A stretch of 36,604 nucleotides of DNA from Chloroflexota bacterium (lineage in GTDB: Bacteria > Chloroflexota > Dormibacteria > CF-121), in the NCBI GenBank assembly GCA_005880615.1, contig VBID01000130.1:1-36604 (forward strand), written 5' to 3'. This document shows, piece after piece, positions 1 to 9,871 of this stretch. The notes below the pieces were generated by a model, which was not told the DNA's origin, made no database searches, and worked only from the letters and a program-made list of their open reading frames with translations. A program made the translations under genes and the position numbers. The number at the start of each line of letters is the position of its first letter. Position 1 is the first letter of the stretch.

Positions 1-2
1 AC

Positions 3-158
3 CCCGAGGCGCACCTGCATGTCGAGTTCTATCCCATCCTGCGCGATGCCGGGAAGCAGAAGTACCTCGCTGGTTCCGAAGCGGCGGCGGGGGTCTTTGT
101 TAACGACACGCTTCCGGAACAGAAGGCTGCCGAGCTTCGCGAGGCTATCCCCGGTTAG
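3..158 (+). CDS. galT: Galactose-1-phosphate uridylyltransferase, C-terminal fragment (truncated by window start)
   Basis: Frame 3 translates to PEAHLHVEFYPILRDAGKQKYLAGSEAAAGVFVNDTLPEQKAAELREAIPG*, matching the conserved GalT C-terminus (HxHxEFYP...LAGSE...FxNDTLPE). Confidence 0.85.
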   Translation, partial: PEAHLHVEFYPILRDAGKQKYLAGSEAAAGVFVNDTLPEQKAAELREAIPG

Positions 159-167
159 CGGAACGAC

Positions 168-290
168 ACCCCCACCCCGACCCTGCCCACGCGGGAAATC
201 CCGCGACCCTGACGTCAGTGGCTCCCCGCAAGGGGGAGGGAGAATCCTAAGCGTCCCCGCAGGGGGAGGGAGAGTTCATGGAAAACACCC
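168..290. repeat. Palindromic GC-rich intergenic repeats (ccccgcaagggggaggg type) plus a CGCGGG-AAAT-CCCGCG hairpin
   Basis: ctccccgcaagggggagggaga and ccccgcagggggagggaga in tandem; perfect 6-bp hairpin at 190-205. Related copies near 2960-2996 and 31390-31535. Confidence 0.6.
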
Positions 291-361
291 CCGCGACACT
301 GCGAACCAAGTTGTAACAGGCGGCCGCGGCGGGCTGGCGAATCGCTGGCGTTCTGGCTTGC

Positions 362-739
362 GTGGGGCCACGGATCGCGCTGGCGGTGTTTGCCCTGCTC
401 AACAGCGTGTTCTGGGGATTCCTGGCTGGCTGCTGGCGCTGGCGCCCGGAGCTGGTCGAACGCCTGGCCATCAGGCTGGGCACGCGTCGCGGCCATGAGC
501 GCTATCTGAAGAGTGCACCTGCCTGGGGCCGGCTGGCCGCCGTCCTCACCGGCTTCTGGATCACGGCCGCGGCCCTCTACCTGGTCGGCGACCGGACCAA
601 GAGTCCGTTCGCCGTCATCGTGCTATTTACTATCGCCGCCTGCTTCCTGATCATGGCCATCGTCGCCGGGGGCATTCTGGTTCGGACGGTCGGCTTCGGC
701 GACAGCTCAGCGACGGATTCTGGCCAGCAACCGGTCTAG
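362..739 (+). CDS. Hypothetical small membrane protein
   Basis: 125-aa ORF with several hydrophobic segments; no family recognised; the start is uncertain. Confidence 0.45.
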   Translation: MGPRIALAVFALLNSVFWGFLAGCWRWRPELVERLAIRLGTRRGHERYLKSAPAWGRLAAVLTGFWITAAALYLVGDRTKSPFAVIVLFTIAACFLIMAIVAGGILVRTVGFGDSSATDSGQQPV

Positions 740-895
740 CTCTTGCGCCGTCTCCGCCAAGGCAGAGGCTGACTCCTGGAGCGCGCGAGCGTCGTCGGGT
801 GGAAACTCGCCGGCCAGCAGGCGGAGCCGGTTGGATGCGCCCATGACGGTGTTCTTTAGGCGGCGGAGCTGTTCCAACGTCTCCTCGTCGCTCAC
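707..895 (-). CDS. Hypothetical 62-aa helical protein translationally coupled to psuG
   Basis: MSDEETLEQLRRLKNTVMGASNRL...; ATG overlaps the psuG stop by 4 nt; its 3' end overlaps the convergent ORF 362-739. Confidence 0.6.
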   Translation of the reverse strand: MSDEETLEQLRRLKNTVMGASNRLRLLAGEFPPDDARALQESASALAETAQELDRLLARIRR

Positions 896-1776
896 TGGGT
901 GAGCTCCACCGCGAGTCTCGCGGCCAGCGATGCGTTGCGTCCAAGGAGCGCCAGGTTGGCGTCGATGACCGCAGGTCCAAGCCGGTCGCGCAGGACGGCC
1001 AGCTGCGTCGGGGTAACCTGCCAGCCCGTGGCGGCGTCGGACTCGAGCGCGGCCAGGGCCGCTGCCAGCTCGTCCTCCGGAAGAGCCAGCTCTTCAGGCA
1101 GTGGTTGGCTGATCAGCACACCCGCGCCGCCGAACGACCAGTGGTCACGCAGGATGGCGGCCAGGTCGTGCAGCGTTTCCGCGCGGGCGGTTACCGGAAG
1201 GTCGGTGAGGGAACGGTAGAACCCGGCCAGCCGGTCCGATCGCCAGCCGATCACAGGCACCCCCAGCGTCTCCAGTCGCTCCAGCGTACGGCGCACGTCC
1301 AGGACCGATTTTGGCCCGGCGCAGACCACGCCCACTCGTCGCCGCGAGAGTTCGAGCAAATCGGCCGAGACGTCCTCGACTTCGCCGGGATGGACACCGC
1401 CGACGCCCCCCGTGCTCATTACCGTGATACCGGCTCGGGCGCAGGCCATCAGGGTGCCGGCGACGGTGACGCCCCCATAGCCGGGGCTGTGCAAGGCGGC
1501 GGCCAGGTTCCAGGGCGACACCTTGGCGGCCCCGTCGCGGCGCATCAATGCGTCGGTCTGCCCGGGCGTCAGCCCGACCCACAGCCGACCCTCGTGGACG
1601 GCCACCACCGCCGGCACCACGCCGTGCTCCTGGCATGCCTGTCGCTGGCGCCGGAGCGCCTCGCGCCCGGCATCGGGGGGTAGTCCATGGGTAAAGACGG
1701 CCGACTCCAGGGCCACGACCGGGCGCCCAGCTCGCAGCGCTTCGGCAACCTCGGGGGCGATCTCGAGCTGGCTCAC
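892..1776 (-). CDS. psuG: Pseudouridine-5'-phosphate glycosidase
   Basis: 294 aa; VALESAVFTHGLP, GGVTVAGTLMACARAGITVMSTGGVGGVH, VCAGPKSVLDV and NLALLGRNASLAARLAVEL are typical of PsuG/IndA. Confidence 0.93.
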   Translation of the reverse strand: MSQLEIAPEVAEALRAGRPVVALESAVFTHGLPPDAGREALRRQRQACQEHGVVPAVVAVHEGRLWVGLTPGQTDALMRRDGAAKVSPWNLAAALHSPGYGGVTVAGTLMACARAGITVMSTGGVGGVHPGEVEDVSADLLELSRRRVGVVCAGPKSVLDVRRTLERLETLGVPVIGWRSDRLAGFYRSLTDLPVTARAETLHDLAAILRDHWSFGGAGVLISQPLPEELALPEDELAAALAALESDAATGWQVTPTQLAVLRDRLGPAVIDANLALLGRNASLAARLAVELTQ

Positions 1777-1811
1777 TCTAACTTGACTGCTTGACTATAG
1801 TCATGGGCGTT

Positions 1812-1893
1812 GCGGGCGTAGCCGAATTGGTACAGGCGCATGCTTTAGGAGCATGTGGGGCAACCCGTGGAGGTTCGAGTCCTCTCGCCCGCA
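1812..1893 (+). tRNA. tRNA-Leu (anticodon TAG)
   Basis: gcgggcg/cgcccgc acceptor stem, D-arm, gcatgctttaggagcatg anticodon arm with TAG, variable arm, ggttcgagtcc T-arm. Confidence 0.93.
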
Positions 1894-1986
1894 CTTCCGG
1901 CTTGTCGAATTGCACATCGGCGTTCCTTCGGGCGGTCCTCCGATAATGGAGGCCCGTCGCCGCAGTCCTTCACGAGGAGAACCCGA

Positions 1987-2955
1987 ATGAAATTGCTTGG
2001 CCTGCAGATCCCCAACTTCACCTTTCCCGGAGTGCCGGACGATCGGCTCTTCGAGCGGGTGGTCACCCTCGCCACCGCGGCCGAAAAGGCGGGGTTCGAC
2101 TCCGTCTTCCTGATGGACCATCTGTATCAAATCCAGGGCGTCGGGCCGCGCACCGACCCGATGCTGGAAGGCTACACGGCGCTGGCCGGGATCGCGGCGC
2201 GGACGAGAAAGGTCCGGCTCGGCACGCTTGTAACCGGAGTGACCTATCGCAACCCCGCCTTCCTGGCCAAGGTGGTGACCACCCTCGACCTTGTGTCGGC
2301 CGGTCGCGCCATCCTCGGGATCGGCGCCGCCTGGAACGAGGAGGAGCATCGAGGCTACGGGTATCAGTTTCCGCCCGTCCGCGAACGGCTCGATCGGCTG
2401 GAAGAGGCGCTCCAGATTTGCCGGGCCATGTTCACCCAGGAAGCGCCCAGCTTCGAAGGCCGCTACTACCAGATCCACGAAGCGCTCAATTTCCCCCGCC
2501 CCATTCAGCCCGGCGGCCCATCGATCATGATCGGCGGCGGCGGCGAGCGGCGGACCTTGAAGCTGGTGGCCCAGTACGCGGACATGTGCAACTTCTTCGG
2601 CGATCCGAAGACGGTCCGCCACAAGGTCGACGTCCTGGAGCAGCATTGCCAGGCGGTTGGCCGCGACCCCAATACCATCGTCAAGACGCGACTCGGGTCG
2701 CTGATCATTCGCGATACGCAGGCGGAAGCGGAGCGCGCGCTGCAGCGACGGCTCCAGGTCCCGGGCGCCAATCCCGAGTGGGTCAGAAACTACCTGGTGG
2801 GTTCGCCGGACCGGGTGGCCGAGGGGGCCCAGACGCTTCTCGATGCCGGACTCGACGGCCTGATTTTCAACATGCCCTACGTGGAGGACGAGCACGCGAT
2901 CGAGCTCGCCGGCAAGACGCTGCGCCAACTCTCGCCGGCGACGGCGGTGCATTAG
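1987..2955 (+). CDS. LLM-class (luciferase-like, probably F420-dependent) oxidoreductase
   Basis: MKLLGLQIPNFTFPGVPDDRLFERVVTLATAAEKAGFDSVFLMDHLYQ..., LGTLVTGVTYRNPAFLAKVVTTLDLVSAGRAILGIGAAWNEEEHRGYG are LLM-family signatures. Confidence 0.9.
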   Translation: MKLLGLQIPNFTFPGVPDDRLFERVVTLATAAEKAGFDSVFLMDHLYQIQGVGPRTDPMLEGYTALAGIAARTRKVRLGTLVTGVTYRNPAFLAKVVTTLDLVSAGRAILGIGAAWNEEEHRGYGYQFPPVRERLDRLEEALQICRAMFTQEAPSFEGRYYQIHEALNFPRPIQPGGPSIMIGGGGERRTLKLVAQYADMCNFFGDPKTVRHKVDVLEQHCQAVGRDPNTIVKTRLGSLIIRDTQAEAERALQRRLQVPGANPEWVRNYLVGSPDRVAEGAQTLLDAGLDGLIFNMPYVEDEHAIELAGKTLRQLSPATAVH

Positions 2956-3025
2956 CCTCACCCCCACCCTGCCGTTCCGCTGAGGGGGAGGGCCATCGAG
3001 GCATGGTGTTAGCGTTATAGCCAGC

Positions 3026-4426
3026 ATGGCGGTCAAAGTCGAAACGGAGAAGAAGCCGGGCTCCCAGGTAATCGTCAGCGTGGAGGTGCCGGCCGACCAG
3101 GTGGGGAGCTCCATCGAGCGCGCCTACCAGCGGCTCGCCTCCCGGGTCCAGATTCCGGGCTTCCGTCCGGGGAAGGCGCCCCGCCCCATGGTCGAGCGGG
3201 AAATCGGCTGGCCTGCTCTCCGGCGGGAGGCCATCGATCTGCTGCTGCCGGAGGCCTACAACGCGGCCCTGGACGAAGTGGGCCTGGACCCGATCGACCT
3301 ACCGTCGGTTGAGGTCCAGCAGTTCGATCGCGGCCAGCCATTCAAGTTCACGGCCACCGTCAGCGTCCAGCCCGAGATCACGCTCGGGGATTACCGCGAT
3401 ATCCGCGTCGCCCGCCCCAAAACCGACATCGGCGAGGACGACGTCGACCAGGCCCTGGAGCGCCTCCGGCTGCGCTTTGCCGAGCTGCACGACATGGACC
3501 GGCCGGTGCAGCAGGGTGACTTCCTGGTGGTCGACACCCACATCATGAAGTCGGGCGCCATCCTGATCGGGGAAAGCCAGACCAACGCCCAGATGGAAGT
3601 CGACAAGGAACGGCTGGTGCCCGGGCTGGCCGAAGGCCTGATCGGCCAGCGGCTGAATGAGACCCGCGACATCCGGGTCAGCCTGCCGGAAGACTATCCG
3701 CGCAAATCGCTGGCCGGACAGGACGTCGTCTTCCGGGTCACCCTGAAGTCCAGCAAGGAGCGACGGCTGCCAGCCCTCGACGACGACTTCGCCAAACAGG
3801 TCGGCCGCGGCCAGACCCTGGCCGAGCTGCGCCAGGAGGTCCAGGATGACCTGCAGGAGGCCGCCGCCCACTCCGACCAGCAGCGGTTCGAGAACGACGT
3901 GTTGAAGGCGCTGGAGGAGCGGGTGCAGGTCGAGGTGCCCGAGGCCATGATCGATCGCGAGGTCAGTCGGCAGGTGCGCGACCTGGAGCTCCGGCTGCAG
4001 ACGCAGGGCATCCGCCTCGACCGCTACCTGGAGTACACCAACACCAGCGTGGACGTGCTCCGGGCTGAGCGCCGGCCCCAGGCCGCCCAGAAGGTCCGTC
4101 TCGAGCTGGCCCTGGAAAAGGTGGCTGAACGGGAAGGGATCACTGTGTCCGATACGGAGGTCCAGGAGGCGGTCCAGAAGGCCGTCCAGGAGGATCCCCA
4201 CCCCGAGCACCAGCGGGAGGACTTTCAGACCGCGGACCCGGTGAAGGCCTACTTTGGGCACCAGTTGCTGATGCAAAAGACCGTTGACTATCTCAGTTCC
4301 ATTGCCGCGCAAGAATCTTCCGATACAATGGGATCACCCGCCGCACCCGTCTCCGACACCGCGGCGAGCCGGTCTAAGCGCGAGGGGAAGCGAAAGGTTG
4401 ACCGACCTGGAACTCGGAAAACGTGA
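3026..4426 (+). CDS. tig: Trigger factor (peptidyl-prolyl isomerase / ribosome-associated chaperone)
   Basis: 466 aa; RVQIPGFRPGKAPRPMVE ribosome-binding motif region; synteny with clpP-clpX. Confidence 0.93.
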   Translation: MAVKVETEKKPGSQVIVSVEVPADQVGSSIERAYQRLASRVQIPGFRPGKAPRPMVEREIGWPALRREAIDLLLPEAYNAALDEVGLDPIDLPSVEVQQFDRGQPFKFTATVSVQPEITLGDYRDIRVARPKTDIGEDDVDQALERLRLRFAELHDMDRPVQQGDFLVVDTHIMKSGAILIGESQTNAQMEVDKERLVPGLAEGLIGQRLNETRDIRVSLPEDYPRKSLAGQDVVFRVTLKSSKERRLPALDDDFAKQVGRGQTLAELRQEVQDDLQEAAAHSDQQRFENDVLKALEERVQVEVPEAMIDREVSRQVRDLELRLQTQGIRLDRYLEYTNTSVDVLRAERRPQAAQKVRLELALEKVAEREGITVSDTEVQEAVQKAVQEDPHPEHQREDFQTADPVKAYFGHQLLMQKTVDYLSSIAAQESSDTMGSPAAPVSDTAASRSKREGKRKVDRPGTRKT

Positions 4427-4488
4427 GTACCAGGGGGACTGGTTCGTAAGGTAAGCGGCATATAATGGCCAGCAAGCAGGAGACTTCG

Positions 4489-5210
4489 ATGAACATCGAT
4501 CGCCGTCCCCGGCGTCCGGAAGCTCTCATCCCGATGGTCATCGAGACCACCAACCGGGGTGAGCGCGCGTTCGACATTTACTCCCGCCTGCTGAAGGACC
4601 GGATCATCTTCATTGGCACGCCCATCGACGACCAGGTCGCCAATGTGGTCATGGCTCAACTCCTGTTCCTGGACAGCGAGGATCCGGACAAGGACATCAG
4701 TCTCTACATCAACAGCCCTGGTGGCATGGTCACCGCCGGGCTGGCCATCTACGACACCATGCAATACGTCAAGCCCCGCATCGTGACGGTGTGCATGGGC
4801 CTGGCCGCCAGCATGGCGACCGTCCTGCTCGCCGGTGGCAGCAAGGGGATGCGGTTCTCGCTCCCCAACACCCGGATCCTGATCCATCAGCCCTCGGGGG
4901 GCTTCCAGGGGCAGGCGACCGACATCCAGATCCAGGCCAAGGAGATCCTGCGTCTTCGGCAGACGCTCAACGACATCCTGGCCAAGCACACCGGGCAGCC
5001 GGTGGAGAAGATCGAACGCGACACTGAGCGCGACTTCTTCATGAGCGCGGCCGAGGCGAAGGACTACGGCATCGTGGACGACATCATCAGCAGCCAGGTC
5101 AAGGACGGCCCGGGCGTCAGCAGGGACGGCAAGCTGGAGATCGCGGCCGGCGCCGGCATCCGGCCCAACGTCCAGCCCGAGCCAGAGCGAGAAGGACCCA
5201 AGACCTCGCG

Positions 5211-5214
<4 letters not shown>
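4489..5214 (+). CDS. clpP: ATP-dependent Clp protease proteolytic subunit
   Basis: [51 protein letters not shown] catalytic motifs. Start chosen at 4489 because the upstream ATG at 4465 lies inside a TATAAT-like -10 hexamer (4461-4466). Confidence 0.92.
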
Positions 5215-6482
<1,268 letters not shown>

Positions 6483-6536
6483 CCCCACGCTGAGCTAGTA
6501 GCTGCCGGTCCAAATCCGGAGTGCCGGATTCGGGCT

Positions 6537-6719
6537 GAGCCCGAATCCACCGAGTCGAACTTGCATCTCGGGCGCGGATGCGGCCGATCCGGGCGTCGTC
6601 TCCTGCGCGCGTTCAGTCACGCATCGACGGATGCGCTCCTTCACGTGCTCGTCGCCTCCTTCGGCTCGGCGCGCCCCGCATCCCGATCTGCGTCGTCCGA
6701 TCGGTGGATCCGGGCTCAT
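6537..6719. repeat. Dispersed intergenic repeat, copy A (full-length-like)
   Basis: gagcccgaatccaccgagtcgaacttgcatctcgggcgcggatgcggccgatccgggcgtcgtctcctgcgcgcgttcagtcacgcatcgacggatgcgctccttcacgtgctcgtcgcctccttcggctcgg...; closely matches sequence at 36070-36604. Confidence 0.85.
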
Positions 6720-6736
6720 TTAGACTGGTGCCCACC

Positions 6737-9316
6737 ATGGAGATGGCCAGTCGGTACGATCCCAAGAGCGTCGAAAGCCGCTGGTACCAGACATGGGACG
6801 AGCGCGGCTACTTCAAGCCGCGGCCCAGCCGGACCGGCAAGACCTTCGCCGTCTCCATGCCGCCGCCCAACATCACGGGCGAGCTGCACATGGGGCATGC
6901 CATGTACACGCTGCAGGACCTGGTCATCCGCTGGCACCGCATGCTGGGTGACGAGTCGCTATGGGTGCCGGGCACCGATCATGCCGCCATCGCCACCCAG
7001 AACGTGATCGAAAAACAACTGGCCCGGGAGGGGACGTCCAAGGAACAGATCGGACGAGAGGCGTTTGACCGGCGCGTCCAGGAGTGGTACGCGAAGACCG
7101 GCGACACCATCCTGCGGCAAATGCGCCACCTGGGCTTCTCCGCCGACTGGAGCCGCATCCGGTTCACCATGGACCCGGACTACGTGGCGGCCATCCGGCG
7201 GGTCTTCGTCAACCTCTGGAAGGAGGGGCTCATCTACCGGGGGCCGCGGATCGTCAACTGGTGCCCCCGAGACTTGAGCTCGATTTCTGACCTGGAAGTC
7301 GAGTACGAGGAAGCCGATGATTTCCTCTACTTTCTGCGCTACCCGATCGAGGGCGGCGGGTCGATCTCCGTGGCGACCGCCCGGCCCGAAACGATGGTGG
7401 GGGACACCGGCGTCGCGGTCCATCCCGATGATCCGCGCTACCGCTCGCTGGTGGGCCGGACCGTGGTGCTCCCCATCGTGCACCGGCGGGTGCCCATCGT
7501 GGCCGATGCCGCGGTGGAGCGGGAGTTCGGGACCGGGGCGGTGAAGGTCACGCCCGGCCACGACGCCACCGACTTCGAGATCGGGGAACGGCAGCGCCTG
7601 GAGATCCGCAACATCCTGCATCCCGATGGCCGGATGAAGATCCCGGAAGTGCCGGCCCTCGATGGGTTGCCGCTGACCGAGGCGCGGGCGCGGATCGTGG
7701 AGATGCTGCGGGCCGAGGGGGCGCTGGAGAAGATCGATCCGTACCATCACTCGGTCGGGCATTGCGATCGCTGTGGGGCGGTCATCGAGCCGCTGGTGTC
7801 CGACCAGTGGTGGGTGAAGATGAAGCCGCTGGCCGGCCCGGCCATCGCGGTGGCGGACGGGGGCGAGATCGGCTTCCATCCCGAGCGCTGGAAAGAGCAG
7901 TACCTGCGCTGGATGCGCAACATCCGCGACTGGAACATTTCTCGCCAGATCTGGCTCGGTCACCGGATCCCGGTGTGGACTTGTGCCAACGGACATCAGC
8001 TCGCCTACCTCACCGATCCCACGGCGTGCAGCCAGTGCGGGGATCGCCAGCTCACCCAGGACCCCGACGTACTCGATACCTGGTTCTCCTCGGCCCTGTG
8101 GCCATTCGTGACCCTCGGCTGGCCGAAAGGCACCGACGACCTGCGCCGCTACTACCCGACCCAGGTGCTCGACACCGGTCGGGACATCCTCTACCTGTGG
8201 GTGGCGCGGATGATCTTCATGAGCCTGCACTTCACCAGCAAGATCCCCTTCTCGGAGGTCCTGATCCACGGCAACGTGCTCGACGGCGAGGGGCGGCGGA
8301 TGAGCAAGTCCCTGGGCAACGGGGTCGACCCGCTGGTGATGATCGACCGCTACGGGGCCGATGCCACCCGTGCCTGGTGCGTCTACAACGGGACCACCGG
8401 CCAAGATATCCGGTTCTTCGAAGACAAGATCAAGGGGTACCAGTTCTTCGCCAACAAGCTCTGGAACGCCGCCCGACTCGTGCTCCTAAAGCTTCCCCCC
8501 GCGCCGCTACCCGCGCTGGAGGTCGCCCGGCTGGAGCCGGCGGACCGATGGATCCTGGGCCGGCTGTCCCAGCTCACCGCACAGGTGACGCGCGCCTTTC
8601 AGCAGTTCGAATTCGGCCCGGCCGTGCAGGGGATCTATGACTTCATCTGGCACGAGTTCGCAGACGATTACCTGGAGTTGATCAAGGCCCGGTCCGACGC
8701 CATGGTGCTGTCGGTCGCGGTGCGGGTGCTGGAGCAGACGCTCAGGCTGCTGCACCCCATCATGCCGTTCATTACCGAAGAGCTGTGGCAGCGGCTGCCG
8801 CACCAGGGGGAGACCATCATGTACGGGCCCTGGCCGGAACCCGAGCCCGCGCTCGAGGACGAGGGGGTGTTGGCGGAGATGGCGCACCTGCTCGACGTGG
8901 TGCAGAAAATCCGCAACCTGCGCCAGGAGTCGGCCGCCGGCGTGGGCCGCGCCCGGGCCAGCCTGACGTCAACGCATCCCCTGCTGGGCCAGCCGGTCGG
9001 CCAGCGCTACGTTGCGACTCTGGCGCAGCTCGACCTGGATGGCACCGGGACCCTCAAGGCGGATCGGCGGATCGTGGTGGGCGAGACCGAGGTGGTGATT
9101 GAACTGCCCCACGCGACCGGGCCGCAGGAACGCGCGCGGCTCAGCCGCGAGCTGGAGGTCAAGGAACGAGAGATCGACGCGCTCCGGCAGAAGCTACAAA
9201 ACCCCGGCTTCACCAGCAAGGCGCCCAAGGACGTCATCGAGAAAGAGCGGGCCCGCCTGGCGCGAGCCGAAGCGGCCGCCGAGCGGCTCCGCCGACTCCT
9301 GGATGAGTTAAGGTAA
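6737..9316 (+). CDS. valS: Valyl-tRNA synthetase
   Basis: PPPNITGELHMGHAM (HIGH), MSKSLGNG (KMSKS), DWNISRQIWLGHRIPVW, C-terminal coiled coil. Start taken at MEMASRYDPKSVE. Confidence 0.95.
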   Translation: MEMASRYDPKSVESRWYQTWDERGYFKPRPSRTGKTFAVSMPPPNITGELHMGHAMYTLQDLVIRWHRMLGDESLWVPGTDHAAIATQNVIEKQLAREGTSKEQIGREAFDRRVQEWYAKTGDTILRQMRHLGFSADWSRIRFTMDPDYVAAIRRVFVNLWKEGLIYRGPRIVNWCPRDLSSISDLEVEYEEADDFLYFLRYPIEGGGSISVATARPETMVGDTGVAVHPDDPRYRSLVGRTVVLPIVHRRVPIVADAAVEREFGTGAVKVTPGHDATDFEIGERQRLEIRNILHPDGRMKIPEVPALDGLPLTEARARIVEMLRAEGALEKIDPYHHSVGHCDRCGAVIEPLVSDQWWVKMKPLAGPAIAVADGGEIGFHPERWKEQYLRWMRNIRDWNISRQIWLGHRIPVWTCANGHQLAYLTDPTACSQCGDRQLTQDPDVLDTWFSSALWPFVTLGWPKGTDDLRRYYPTQVLDTGRDILYLWVARMIFMSLHFTSKIPFSEVLIHGNVLDGEGRRMSKSLGNGVDPLVMIDRYGADATRAWCVYNGTTGQDIRFFEDKIKGYQFFANKLWNAARLVLLKLPPAPLPALEVARLEPADRWILGRLSQLTAQVTRAFQQFEFGPAVQGIYDFIWHEFADDYLELIKARSDAMVLSVAVRVLEQTLRLLHPIMPFITEELWQRLPHQGETIMYGPWPEPEPALEDEGVLAEMAHLLDVVQKIRNLRQESAAGVGRARASLTSTHPLLGQPVGQRYVATLAQLDLDGTGTLKADRRIVVGETEVVIELPHATGPQERARLSRELEVKEREIDALRQKLQNPGFTSKAPKDVIEKERARLARAEAAAERLRRLLDELR

Positions 9317-9345
9317 ATGGAAATCGTGCCTGCAAGGAGGCCTCG

Positions 9346-9837
9346 GTGCCCGACCTGAGATCCATTCGTCCGTTTCTGGTCATCGGCGGCATCTACGTCG
9401 TGGTGTTCTGGCTGGCGCTGTCGTACTGGGCCTTTCGCGACGCCCGCGAGCGCTCGCCCAACCTGGTGTTTCACATCTTCGCCACCGGCATCTCGCTGAT
9501 GCTGCCCATCTTCGGATTGTTCATCTACATGATCGTTCGGCCGCCGCTGACCATGGCCGAGCGGCGCGCGCTGGAGCTGGAGACGCAGGCGCTGTCCGAG
9601 CCGGGCGGTCCGATCCGGGAGCTGCGCCCATGTCCGAGCTGTGGCGAACCAATCGATTCCCAGTACGTGCTGTGCCCGCACTGCAAGACGCAGTTCAGCA
9701 AGCTGTGCCCGCGCTGCAACAAACAGCTCAAGCTGGGCTGGAGTGTGTGCCCGTACTGCGCGGAAGAGGTGGGCCTCGACGCGGGACGGCGAAAGGAGAC
9801 CGTGCAGGTCTCGACCTTCCGTAGCAGCGGCGGTTAG
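9346..9837 (+). CDS. Membrane protein with C-terminal double zinc ribbon
   Basis: GTG start after an aaggagg SD; two N-terminal hydrophobic segments, then CPSCGEPID...CPHCKTQF...CPRCNKQLKLGWSVCPYC. Confidence 0.85.
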   Translation: MPDLRSIRPFLVIGGIYVVVFWLALSYWAFRDARERSPNLVFHIFATGISLMLPIFGLFIYMIVRPPLTMAERRALELETQALSEPGGPIRELRPCPSCGEPIDSQYVLCPHCKTQFSKLCPRCNKQLKLGWSVCPYCAEEVGLDAGRRKETVQVSTFRSSGG

Positions 9838-9871
9838 CCCGGCACCGATCCGCCACACAATGGGCTGAGCC

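Noticed and set aside
1801-3114. 437-aa minus-strand ORF over tRNA-Leu and the LLM oxidoreductase
   Set aside because: Antisense shadow of a clear LLM-family gene; typical open-frame artefact in high-GC DNA.
4398-4466. TTGACC (4398) as the -35 partner of the TATAAT at 4461
   Set aside because: Spacing is far too long (about 57 bp) for a sigma-70-type promoter.
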